Source of the DNA: Streptomyces sp. NBC_01262
Lineage (GTDB): Bacteria; Actinomycetota; Actinomycetes; Streptomycetales; Streptomycetaceae
Assembly: GCF_036226365.1 (NCBI RefSeq)
Contig: NZ_CP108462.1
Span: 8,786,001 to 8,850,000 of the forward strand
Direction of reading: 5' to 3'
Length of the DNA: 64,000 nucleotides
Position numbers and translations under genes: made by a program. A model generated the notes under the pieces. That model saw nothing but the letters and a program-made list of their open reading frames with translations. It was not told where the DNA came from and made no database searches. Of this stretch, positions 52,036 through 59,768 are shown one piece after another. Every line of letters begins with the position of its first letter. Position 1 is the stretch's first letter.

Positions 52036-53139
52036 ATGGAGACGTCGCTGAGCAAGAGGCTGGGCATCGAGCACGCCATCTTCGGCTTCACCCCGTTCCC
52101 TGCCGTCGCCGCCGCGCTCAGCCGCGCCGGCGGAATGGGCGTGCTCGGCGCGGTGCGGTACGCGCAGGCGGACGAGCTCGCGCGGAGCCTGGACTGGCTG
52201 GACGCGAACACCGACGGGCGGCCGTACGGCCTGGACGTGGTGATGCCGGCGAAGAAGATCGAGGGCGTCACCGAGGCGGACGTCGAGGCGATGATCCCGG
52301 AAGGCCACCGTCAGTACGTACGCGAGGTGCTGGCGAAGCACGGCGTGCCGGAGCTGGGGCCGGACGACGTGTCGGGGTGGCGGATCACCGGGTGGATGGA
52401 GCAGGTGGCCCGGTCGCAGCTCGACGTGGCGTTCGAGTATCCGATCAAGCTGCTCGCGAACGCGCTCGGTTCGCCGCCCGCCGACATCGTCGAGCGCGCC
52501 CATGACCACGGCATCCTGGTCGCGGCCCTGGCCGGCAGCGCGCGGCACGCCAAGCACCACCAGGACGCCGGAATCGACATCGTCGTCGCGCAGGGATACG
52601 AGGCGGGCGGTCACACCGGCGAGATCGGCAGCATGGTGCTGGTCCCGGAGGTCGTACGGGCCGTGGACCCGCTGCCGGTGCTGGCCGCCGGAGGCATCGG
52701 CACCGGTGAGCAGGTGGCCGCCGGACTGGCGCTCGGCGCGCAGGGCGTGTGGCTCGGCTCGGTATGGCTGACCACGACGGAGGCCGAACTCCCGTCACCG
52801 GCGCTGATGGCCAAGCTGCTCGCGGCGGGTTCCGGCGACACCGTCAGGTCCCGCGCGCTCACCGGCAAGCCGGCCCGTCAGCTGCGTACGGAGTGGACCG
52901 ACGCGTGGGAGGACCCGGCCGGGCCGGGGCCACTGCCGATGCCGTTGCAGGGGCTGCTGGTGGCGGACGCGGTCAGCCGGATCCAGAGGTACGAGATCGG
53001 GCCGCTGCTCGGCACACCGGTGGGCCAGATCGTCGGCCAGATGAACGAACGGCGCAGCGTCCAGGCGGTGTTCGACGACCTCACCCGGGGCTTCGAGCAG
53101 GCTCTGGACCGCCTCAACACGATCGGGGGCAGGGCATGA
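52036..53139 (+). CDS. Nitronate monooxygenase-like NAD(P)H/FMN-dependent oxidoreductase
   Basis: 367 residues, TIM-barrel flavoprotein of the 2-nitropropane dioxygenase family. VVAQGYEAGGHTGEIGSM near residue 190 and LAAGGIGTGEQVAAGLALGAQGVWLGS near 215-240 bind the FMN phosphate. Members include nitronate monooxygenases and flavin enoyl reductases; the linked acyl-CoA synthetase suggests a lipid or acyl-CoA role. It overlaps the next gene by 4 nt and is preceded by a TetR-type palindrome. Confidence 0.87.
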   Translation: METSLSKRLGIEHAIFGFTPFPAVAAALSRAGGMGVLGAVRYAQADELARSLDWLDANTDGRPYGLDVVMPAKKIEGVTEADVEAMIPEGHRQYVREVLAKHGVPELGPDDVSGWRITGWMEQVARSQLDVAFEYPIKLLANALGSPPADIVERAHDHGILVAALAGSARHAKHHQDAGIDIVVAQGYEAGGHTGEIGSMVLVPEVVRAVDPLPVLAAGGIGTGEQVAAGLALGAQGVWLGSVWLTTTEAELPSPALMAKLLAAGSGDTVRSRALTGKPARQLRTEWTDAWEDPAGPGPLPMPLQGLLVADAVSRIQRYEIGPLLGTPVGQIVGQMNERRSVQAVFDDLTRGFEQALDRLNTIGGRA

Positions 53140-54689
53140 CCACCACCGGCACCAACGGATTCTGGGCCCAGGCCGCCACCGACCCCGGCCGGATGGTGCT
53201 CGTCGCCCCGGACGGCGAGGAATGGACCGCCGCCCGGCTGCACTCCGCCGCCAACCAGCTGGTCCACGGGCTGCGCGAAGCGGGTATGCGGCCCGGCGAC
53301 GCGGTGGCCGTCGTGCTGCCCAACGGGGTCGAGTTCTTCACCGCGTATCTCGCCGCCTTCCAGGCCGGGTTCTACCTCGTGCCGGTCAACCACCACTTCG
53401 TCGCCCCCGAGATCGCCTGGATCGTCGCCGACTCCGGTGCCAAGGTCCTCCTCGCGCACGCCCGTTACGGCGAGCAGGCCCGCGCAGCCGCCGACGAGGC
53501 CGGACTCCCGGCCGAGCGCCGCTACGCCGTCGGCGTCATCGACGGCTTCCGCCCGTACGGGGAACTCCTGGCCGGGCAGCCGGACACGCCCCCCGCCGAG
53601 CGCACCAGCGGCGGCATCATGAACTACACCTCCGGAACCACCGGCCGCCCGCGCGGCATCCGCCGCCCCCTGTCCGGCAAGCCCCCGGAGGAGACGTATC
53701 TCGGCGGCTTCCTCGGCGTCTTCGGCATCAAGGCGTACGACGGCAACACGCACCTGGTCTGCTCGCCGCTCTACCACACCGCCGTCCTGCAGTTCGCGGG
53801 CGCGTCGCTGCACATCGGGCACCCCGTCGTCCTGATGGACAAGTGGACGCCCGAGGAGATGCTCCGGCTCATCGACCGCCACCGCTGCACCCACACCCAT
53901 ATGGTCCCGACCCAGTTCCACCGGCTCCTGGCCCTCCCGGACGAGGTCCGCGGCCGCTACGACGTGTCGTCCATGCGCCACGCCATCCACGGCGCCGCTC
54001 CCTGCCCCGAGCACGTCAAGCGCGCCATGCTGGACTGGTGGGGCCCGTGCGTCGAGGAGTACTACGCCGCCAGCGAGGGCGGCGGCACCTTCGCCCCGGC
54101 CGAGGACTGGCTGAAGAGGCCCGGAACGGTGGGCAAGGCCTGGCCGTTCAGCGAGATCGCGATCCACGACGACGACGGCAACCTGCTGCCGCCGGGTGAA
54201 CTGGGCACGGTCTACATCAACATGAAGACCGGCGGCTTCCGCTATCACAAGGACGAGGACAAGACCCGCAAGAACCGCATAGGCGACTTCTTCACCGTCG
54301 GCGACCTCGGCTATCTCGACGAGGACGGCTATCTCTTCCTCCGCGACCGCAAGATCGACATGATCATCTCCGGCGGCGTCAACATCTACCCCGCCGAGAT
54401 CGAGGCCGCCCTCCTCACCCACCCCGCCGTCGCCGACGCCGCCGCCTTCGGCATCCCCCACGACGACTGGGGCGAGGAGGTCAAAGCCGTCGTCGAGCCC
54501 GCCCCGGGACACGACCCCGGGCCCGAGCTGGCCGCCGCGATCCTCGCCCACTGCGAGCAGCGGCTCGCGGCCTACAAGCGGCCCAAGTCCGTCGACTTCA
54601 CGGCCGAGATGCCGCGCGATCCCAATGGCAAGCTCTACAAGCGGCGGCTGCGCGATCCGTATTGGGAGGGGCGGGACCGCAAGCTCTGA
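53136..54689 (+). CDS. Acyl-CoA synthetase (AMP-forming)
   Basis: 517 residues. AMP motif NYTSGTTGRPRG near residue 163, GDLGYLDEDGYLFLRDR near residue 388, the hinge region, and the catalytic Lys in PNGKLYKRR near the C-terminus. It activates a carboxylic acid as acyl-AMP and then acyl-CoA; chain type is not readable. The start overlaps the oxidoreductase stop. A second, only distantly similar ligase is encoded at 59769 under a matching operator. Confidence 0.93.
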   Translation: MTTTGTNGFWAQAATDPGRMVLVAPDGEEWTAARLHSAANQLVHGLREAGMRPGDAVAVVLPNGVEFFTAYLAAFQAGFYLVPVNHHFVAPEIAWIVADSGAKVLLAHARYGEQARAAADEAGLPAERRYAVGVIDGFRPYGELLAGQPDTPPAERTSGGIMNYTSGTTGRPRGIRRPLSGKPPEETYLGGFLGVFGIKAYDGNTHLVCSPLYHTAVLQFAGASLHIGHPVVLMDKWTPEEMLRLIDRHRCTHTHMVPTQFHRLLALPDEVRGRYDVSSMRHAIHGAAPCPEHVKRAMLDWWGPCVEEYYAASEGGGTFAPAEDWLKRPGTVGKAWPFSEIAIHDDDGNLLPPGELGTVYINMKTGGFRYHKDEDKTRKNRIGDFFTVGDLGYLDEDGYLFLRDRKIDMIISGGVNIYPAEIEAALLTHPAVADAAAFGIPHDDWGEEVKAVVEPAPGHDPGPELAAAILAHCEQRLAAYKRPKSVDFTAEMPRDPNGKLYKRRLRDPYWEGRDRKL

Positions 54690-54705
54690 GCGTGACCGTG
54701 TGGGC

Positions 54706-54867
54706 GGTTCCGTCCTCAAGCGCCGGACGGGCTGGGTTGGCCTGGGGGTCGGGGCCACCACCGGGGATCTCTCCTCGGCGCTCGCGACTCTGGTCGGCCT
54801 GGTTTGTAACCGGGATCCTCGCTCGTCGCGCTGCGGGAGAACCCCGGCATGTCCCCTCCCGGCCGGA
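54706..54867. repeat. 162-bp intergenic repeat, copy 1
   Basis: Nearly identical to 59016-59177; the main difference is a short stretch near 54799-54809. It starts with the core CCGTCCTCAAGCGCCGGACG. The whole gap 54690-55166 (477 nt) is made of such repeated DNA; I see no gene in it. Confidence 0.85.
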
Positions 54868-54875
54868 ACGGCAAG

Positions 54876-54994
54876 TTCAGCCCGTCCGGCGTTTGAGGAC
54901 ACGCCCGCAGGGCGTTCGGGGGCCCGGGGGCTTGCCCCCGGCGGGTCCGGGCGGAGCCCGGTTTCGGGAAGGGGCGGGGTGGGGGGCAACACCC
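54876..54994. repeat. 119-bp intergenic repeat, copy 1
   Basis: Matches 59300-59417 with a few differences. It starts with the inverted form of the same core (CAGCCCGTCCGGCGTTTGAG) and contains GC-rich hairpins. Confidence 0.85.
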
Positions 54995-55166
54995 CTCGCC
55001 CGGCCGGGGCGGGGGCGGTGCCCACGGCCCCCGACGGCCGGAGGCCGGCGCAGCGGTCCGAAGCCAGCGAAGCGCCCGCGAGGACCGCGCAGGGGGAAAG
55101 GCCCGTCCGGCGATTGAGGACGGAACCGGCAACCCCGACGGCACCGAAACGGCACCGCCCGCGCGG

Positions 55167-55556
55167 CTAGCGGACCGGCAGTCCGGCCCGCCGCCACGCC
55201 TGGAAGCCGCCGTCCAGGTCGGTGGCGCGGGACAGGCCGATGTCGTGAAGGGCGGCAGCCGCCAGGCTGGACGTGTAGCCCTCGGAGCAGGCGACGATCC
55301 AGCGCACGCTGTGGCCGGTGGCCTCGGGGATGCGTGCGTCGCTGAGCGGGTCGAGGCGCCACTCCAGGACATTGCGCTCGATCACCAGCGCCTGTGCGAA
55401 ACCGCCCTCGCGCTCCCGCTGCGCGGCCGGGCGGATGTCGACCAAGAGGGCGTCCCCGGCGGCCAGTTCGGCGGCAGCCTGCTGGGGGCCGATGCGGTCG
55501 AGGCGGGCGCGGGCCTCGCGCAGGAGGCGGTCGATGCCCGATTCGGTCGTGGTCAT
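55167..55556 (-). CDS. Rhodanese-like domain protein
   Basis: 129 residues, one rhodanese domain with the active-site C90 in VACSEGYTSS and the LLVDIRPAAQRE strand before it. It transfers sulfane sulfur or acts on related substrates. It overlaps the cysteine dioxygenase gene by 4 nt, which points to a joint role in cysteine sulfur oxidation or detoxification. The active-site loop of six residues (CSEGYT) suits sulfur rather than arsenate or phosphate substrates. Confidence 0.9.
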   Translation of the reverse strand: MTTTESGIDRLLREARARLDRIGPQQAAAELAAGDALLVDIRPAAQREREGGFAQALVIERNVLEWRLDPLSDARIPEATGHSVRWIVACSEGYTSSLAAAALHDIGLSRATDLDGGFQAWRRAGLPVR

Positions 55557-56080
55557 CGCAGGGCCTCCTGGAGGGACTGGGGTTCGGGCTCGTCGGTCAG
55601 CACGGTACGCGTCCTGCGCAGCGAGCCCGCGTCGTCGACGGCGTAGTACGACATCGCGGTGAGTGGCGGCGAGTACGCGTGCACGCTCACCGCGGGCTCG
55701 TGGGAGGTGTTCACGACATCGTGGACATGGCCGAGCGGAAACGCGGCCCCGCGCCCGGCGGGCAGCTCGCGGGTGGCGATCGCGCCGCCGCCCCGGCCGT
55801 CGTAGGCCCAGCGGTGCTCGGTGAGGGAGCCGCGTACGACGGTGAGGGCTCCGAGGGAGCCGGCGTGGTCGTGCAGCTCGGTGGAGGTGTCGCGGGGCCA
55901 GGTGATCAGCCAGACGTCGACGTACGGGTCGTGGTGCAGCCGGGTGTACCAGCGGGCGGCGGGATCGTGGACGGGCCGGTGCGCACCGCCCTCGACGGCG
56001 GCGGCGAAGCCGCGTACGAGCGCGCGCAGCTGGGAAAGGACAAGCGGCGTGGGACCGCCCGCCCTGTCGGACAGGGCCAT
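55553..56080 (-). CDS. Cysteine dioxygenase type I
   Basis: 175 residues, cupin fold. Iron ligands are H70 and H72 in ELHDH and a third His in LGHVHDVVN (H118 or H120). It oxidises cysteine to cysteine sulfinate with O2 and Fe(II). The ATG used has a weak GGAG site; a longer version starting at 56176 is possible, but the extra residues do not look conserved. The 4-nt overlap with the rhodanese gene indicates translational coupling. A short reading frame lies upstream (see 56125). Confidence 0.87.
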   Translation of the reverse strand: MALSDRAGGPTPLVLSQLRALVRGFAAAVEGGAHRPVHDPAARWYTRLHHDPYVDVWLITWPRDTSTELHDHAGSLGALTVVRGSLTEHRWAYDGRGGGAIATRELPAGRGAAFPLGHVHDVVNTSHEPAVSVHAYSPPLTAMSYYAVDDAGSLRRTRTVLTDEPEPQSLQEALR

Positions 56081-56124
56081 GGGGAGAGCTCCAGAGCACA
56101 GGGGTGGTCGGGGGAAGGCGGAAT

Positions 56125-56208
56125 TCAGCCCCGACGACAGCTCTGGTCGAAATGGTGCGCACGACGACCCGGCCACAGGGGCCCGAGGTCGAAGAAGTTC
56201 GTACGCAT
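56125..56208 (-). other. Possible leader peptide before cysteine dioxygenase
   Basis: A 27-codon frame, MRTNFFDLGP...SCRRG, with a GGGG site at 2-5 nt and a single Cys near its end. Between it and the dioxygenase ATG, complementary stretches (CCAGAGC with GCTCTGG, and GTCGGGG with CCCCGAC) can form hairpins. Streptomycetes often have Cys-containing leader peptides before sulfur genes, so attenuation is possible. Confidence 0.35.
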
Positions 56209-56212
56209 GCCC

Positions 56213-56767
56213 CTATGAAAGCACACGCGTCACGCGCGCCGCGATGGTCCGTGCGCAGTCGAGGGACTCCGCGCGGGCCGTGTCCACCTCCAGGTCGTAC
56301 ACCACCCCCCGGTGCACCAGCTCCGCCTGGGACTCGGCCATTCCGGTCGCCCGGTCGCCCCGGGCGGTCTCGCGTCCGGCGGCCACCGACGCCTCGCAGC
56401 GCACCCCGACCCACAGCACCTCCAGGCCGCGCAGCGCCTTGCGCCAGCGCTCCTGTGAGGCGGGACCGCCGAGGAAGACCTCGTCCACGACGACTCGCGC
56501 GCCCGCGTGGGCCATGGCGGCGATGCCCTGCGCCCAGGCCTCGTCCAGAGCCTTGAACGCCTCGCCGACGCTGACCCCGCCGTCCGGGCCGACGTCGATC
56601 CCGGCGTCCGAGGCCCGCATCGCCGCGGGCAGCGCGTCGACGAGCGTGTCGCAGCCGAGGGTCAGCCAGGGGGCCGGCAGCAGCAGAGCCTGCAGGCAGC
56701 GGGCGATCCCGGACTTGCCGGAGCTGGAGCCGCCGTTGAGAACGATCACTCGGGTTGGGGTGGACAT
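56213..56767 (-). CDS. Chloramphenicol phosphotransferase-like P-loop kinase
   Basis: 184 residues. Walker A GGSSSGKSG at residues 12-20, then CDTLVDALP and VVVDEVFLG, the pattern of the CPT family first found in Streptomyces venezuelae. Many members phosphorylate other small molecules, so resistance should not be assumed. It follows the CGNR gene after 12 nt and probably shares its transcript. Confidence 0.85.
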   Translation of the reverse strand: MSTPTRVIVLNGGSSSGKSGIARCLQALLLPAPWLTLGCDTLVDALPAAMRASDAGIDVGPDGGVSVGEAFKALDEAWAQGIAAMAHAGARVVVDEVFLGGPASQERWRKALRGLEVLWVGVRCEASVAAGRETARGDRATGMAESQAELVHRGVVYDLEVDTARAESLDCARTIAARVTRVLS

Positions 56768-56779
56768 CCGTACAGGCTC

Positions 56780-57310
56780 TCACCCTCCCGGCCGTTGCCG
56801 GGCCCGGTGGGCGGCCACCGTGGTGCGGCTCGCGCAGGTGTTGGAGCAGAAGCGGCGGCTGCGGTTGCGCGACTGGTCGACGAAGAAGCGCGGGCAACCC
56901 TGCGCCCGGCAGCGGCCGACGGTGACGTCCGGCGTACCGCAGGCGATGTGGGCCAGGGCGGCGGCGCAGGTCCGGCCCAGCCAGCGGGCGGCGGGCTCGC
57001 CGTCGGCCGCGTAGTGCAGGTGGGCGGTGCCGGGACCGTCGTGATCGCTGACGTGCATCCGGGGCGGGAAGCGGGTGAGCAGCCGGTTTACGGGACCGGG
57101 CGGACCGCCGTCGGCGACGGTGGCGACCGCCGCGCGCAGGGCGGGCAGGAGGACCGCGAGCTCGGGCCACTGCGGCGGGCGGATGCCGTGCTCGCTGAAC
57201 ATCCGCGCCGTCTCCGGGCTCAGCTCGGCCGGGCTGCCCGCTGTCTCGTCGGCGTTGACGATCTCCACGGCCAGCCGGGCAACATTGCCCATGTAGTCCT
57301 CATAACGCAC
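56780..57310 (-). CDS. CGNR zinc-finger / ABATE-domain protein
   Basis: 176 residues. The N-terminal ABATE-type helical domain is followed by a zinc finger, GRCRAQGCPRFF...RRFCSNTCASRTTVAAHR, in the last 45 residues. Such proteins are thought to be transcription factors binding small ligands. I use the GTG at 57310, which has AGGTGG upstream and gives the usual VRYEDYMG start; an ATG at 57349 would overlap the divergent gene's start codon. Confidence 0.82.
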   Translation of the reverse strand: MRYEDYMGNVARLAVEIVNADETAGSPAELSPETARMFSEHGIRPPQWPELAVLLPALRAAVATVADGGPPGPVNRLLTRFPPRMHVSDHDGPGTAHLHYAADGEPAARWLGRTCAAALAHIACGTPDVTVGRCRAQGCPRFFVDQSRNRSRRFCSNTCASRTTVAAHRARQRPGG

Positions 57311-57347
57311 TTGACCACCTACCTGACTCGCTGCGACCGTAGCCGCC

Positions 57348-58052
57348 ATGACTCATGACGCCACCTACTTTGCCGTACCCGCGCTCGCCGCCGCCCGCCA
57401 CCTCCAGCGGGCGGGCCAGTGGGACACGGCCCTGCGGTACCTCCCGGACGGCCCGGCCGGCGCCGCGCTGCGCGCCGAGATCATCGTCGACCGGCAGTCC
57501 TGGCGCCTGGACCGGGTCGACGAAGCCGTCGCCGCGGTCGGGGCGGTGGCCGGCGCGGAGCCCGAACTGGCCGCCTATCTCACCGCACAGCTCGAATACT
57601 GGCGGCTCCTGCGCAAGGTGGACGGCGCCCCGCTCGGCCCCGACCCCGCCGAGTCCTTCGAAAGACTGGACGGCCACGCCCCGCTCGCCGCCTGGGCCGC
57701 CTTCTGGCACTCCATAACCCTGGACAACCTCCACGGCGACACCGCCGCCGCTGCCGCCGGATACGCCCGCGCCCTGACCCTGGCCCGTGCCGCCGATGAC
57801 CCGCTGCTGGAGTCGTACGTCGTCCGCCACCTGGGCGGCCAGGCACTCGATGACGGCGACCGCGAGCGCGCCGTCGCCCTCGCCCGCCGCTCCCTCCAAC
57901 TGCGCGCCGCCTGCGGTGCCCGCCCGCACGTGGCCGCTGCCCAGGCCCTGCTCGCGGACGCGCTGGGCGAGACCGAGGAGGCCGCGGAGCTCCGATCGAT
58001 CCTCGCGCGTACCGCCGATGAGCTGGACCTGGCGTGGCTCAAGCGGGAATGA
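57348..58052 (+). CDS. TPR-like helical protein, unknown function
   Basis: 234 residues, all helical with degenerate 34-residue repeats (AARHLQRAGQWDTALRYLP; AAAAGYARALTLARAADD; RAVALARRSLQLRAACG). No signal peptide or catalytic motif. There is no ribosome site before the ATG, so a leaderless message is likely. It is followed by the exonuclease/phosphatase-family gene after 7 nt. Confidence 0.78.
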   Translation: MTHDATYFAVPALAAARHLQRAGQWDTALRYLPDGPAGAALRAEIIVDRQSWRLDRVDEAVAAVGAVAGAEPELAAYLTAQLEYWRLLRKVDGAPLGPDPAESFERLDGHAPLAAWAAFWHSITLDNLHGDTAAAAAGYARALTLARAADDPLLESYVVRHLGGQALDDGDRERAVALARRSLQLRAACGARPHVAAAQALLADALGETEEAAELRSILARTADELDLAWLKRE

Positions 58053-58059
58053 TCGCCGT

Positions 58060-58851
58060 GTGCGCGTGATGACGTGGAATCTGTGGTGGCGGTTCGGGCC
58101 CTGGGAACAGCGGCAGCGTGCGATTCTCGACGTCCTGCGCGACATCCGGCCCGACGTGATCGGCCTCCAGGAGGTCTGGGCCCAGGGCGACGACAACCTC
58201 GCCGCCCAACTCGCCGACGAACTCGGCATGCACTGGACCTGGGCCGCCTCCGATGCCCCCTGGCGCTTCCACAAGCGCCTCGGCGACGCCACGGTCGACG
58301 TCGGCAACGCCGTCCTCAGCCGCTGGCCCATCGCCGAGCGCGCCTCGCTACGGCTCCCCGTCGACGACGGCACGGACGACGGCCGCACGGCCCTGTACGC
58401 GCTGCTGGACGCGCCGGGGCACCAAGTGCCGTTCTTCACGACGCACTTGAACTCCGCGCCGGGCGAATCCGCGGTGCGGTGCCGGCAGGCTGCCGCTGTC
58501 GCCCACTTCGTCGCCGAGCGCGCCGCCGACGCCGGTACGGACCATCCGCCCATCGTCACCGGCGACTTCAACGCCGAGCCCGACTCCGACGAACTACGGC
58601 TCTTCCGCGGCCAGGGCCTCATCGACGCCTGGAGCTTCGCCGACCCGCAGGCGCCGTCCGTCACCTGGGACGCCAACGACTACCCCTCGCTCGCCTTCGA
58701 GCACGGCTGGCGCATCGACTACATCCACGTCGGCCCCCCCGGCCCCGACGGCCTCGGCACCATCCGCTCCGCCCACCGCGCGGGCGCCGCCCCCGTAAAC
58801 GGCGTATGCCCCTCGGACCACGCGGCGGTCGTCGCGGAACTCGGTCCCTGA
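58060..58851 (+). CDS. Endonuclease/exonuclease/phosphatase family protein
   Basis: 263 residues from a GTG giving VRVMTWNLWW. Catalytic-metal residues are seen in GLQEVW (Glu), GDFNAEPDS (Asp, Asn) and CPSDHAAV (Asp-His). The fold hydrolyses phosphodiesters or phosphomonoesters of nucleic acids, inositides or sphingolipids; the substrate is unknown. No signal peptide. A GTG-to-ATG alternative two codons later is possible. Confidence 0.87.
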   Translation: MRVMTWNLWWRFGPWEQRQRAILDVLRDIRPDVIGLQEVWAQGDDNLAAQLADELGMHWTWAASDAPWRFHKRLGDATVDVGNAVLSRWPIAERASLRLPVDDGTDDGRTALYALLDAPGHQVPFFTTHLNSAPGESAVRCRQAAAVAHFVAERAADAGTDHPPIVTGDFNAEPDSDELRLFRGQGLIDAWSFADPQAPSVTWDANDYPSLAFEHGWRIDYIHVGPPGPDGLGTIRSAHRAGAAPVNGVCPSDHAAVVAELGP

Positions 58852-58878
58852 CGGTGCCGTTTGCTGTGGTTGCCGGTC

Positions 58879-58903
58879 CGTCCTCAAGCGCCGGACGGGC
58901 TGG
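58879..58903. repeat. Isolated copy of the 25-bp repeat core
   Basis: CCGTCCTCAAGCGCCGGACG then GGCTG. Other plus-oriented copies start at 54710 and 59020; inverted copies start at 54878, 55101, 59302 and 59702. The gap 58852-59768 (917 nt) holds these repeats and no gene that I can support. Confidence 0.75.
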
Positions 58904-59015
58904 GGCCCCTCTTGTCTGCGTCCCTCGCGGGCGCTTCGCTTGCTTCGGGCCGCTGCGCCGGCCTCCGGCCGTCGGAGGGTGGGCGCCCGTTGCGGTGCCG
59001 TCGGTCGTGGCCGAG

Positions 59016-59177
59016 GGTTCCGTCCTCAATCGCCGGACGGGCTGGGTTGGCCTGGGGGTCGGGGCCACCACCGGGGATCTCTCCTCGGCGCTCGCGACTC
59101 TGGTCGGCCCAGTCCCTAACCGGGATCCTCGCTCGTCGCGCTGCGGGAGAACCCCGGCATGTCCCCTCCCGGCCGGA
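59016..59177. repeat. 162-bp intergenic repeat, copy 2
   Basis: Partner of 54706-54867. Confidence 0.85.
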
Positions 59178-59299
59178 CGGCAGCATGGGGCCCGGCGGCT
59201 GGAGGCCGGCGCAGCGGTCCGATGCCAGCGCAGCGCCCGCGAGGGCCGCACGGGGAAAAGGGGCCCCCGGCATGTCCCCTCCCGGCCGGAGACGTTCAC

Positions 59300-59417
59300 T
59301 TCAGCCCGTCCGGCGTTTGAGGACACGCCCGCAGGGCGTCCGGGGGCCCGGGGGCGCAGCCCCCGGCGGGTCCGGGCGGAGCCCGGTTTCGGGAAGGGGC
59401 GGGGTGGGGGAACACCC
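59300..59417. repeat. 118-bp intergenic repeat, copy 2
   Basis: Partner of 54876-54994. The spacing between the two repeat blocks is 122 nt here and 8 nt in the first locus. Confidence 0.85.
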
Positions 59418-59768
59418 CCTCAGCCGGCCAGGGCGCGGGCGGTGCCCACGACCCCGGCGGCCGGGGGCCGACGCAGCGGCCCGAAGCCAGCGCGGTTCAG
59501 CCCGCCCGGGCTTGAGGACCTCAACCCCCACTGGCCGGTGGCCGCGTACGGGCCGAAGGGGACGGTGGAGGGATGCGCCCGGAAGCGACGAGCGAGGATC
59601 CCGGGCAAGGACAAGCAAGTGCCCGAGTCGCGAGCGCTGAGGACGCAGTCCCGGCAGGCGGCCCCGACCCAGACGAAACGGCAGGCGCACACCGGCCGAC
59701 CCAGCCCGTCCGGCGCTTGAGGACGGAACCGGCAACCCGACCGGGGGCACGCAAACGGCACCGTCAAC

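Noticed and set aside
56213..56767. Calling the CPT-like kinase a chloramphenicol resistance gene
   Set aside because: Only the family-level P-loop pattern is visible; many members act on other substrates, and no resistance or biosynthetic context exists.
54690..59768. Repeat blocks as an insertion sequence or composite transposon
   Set aside because: No transposase, terminal inverted repeats or target duplications are seen; the core looks like a common streptomycete intergenic repeat.
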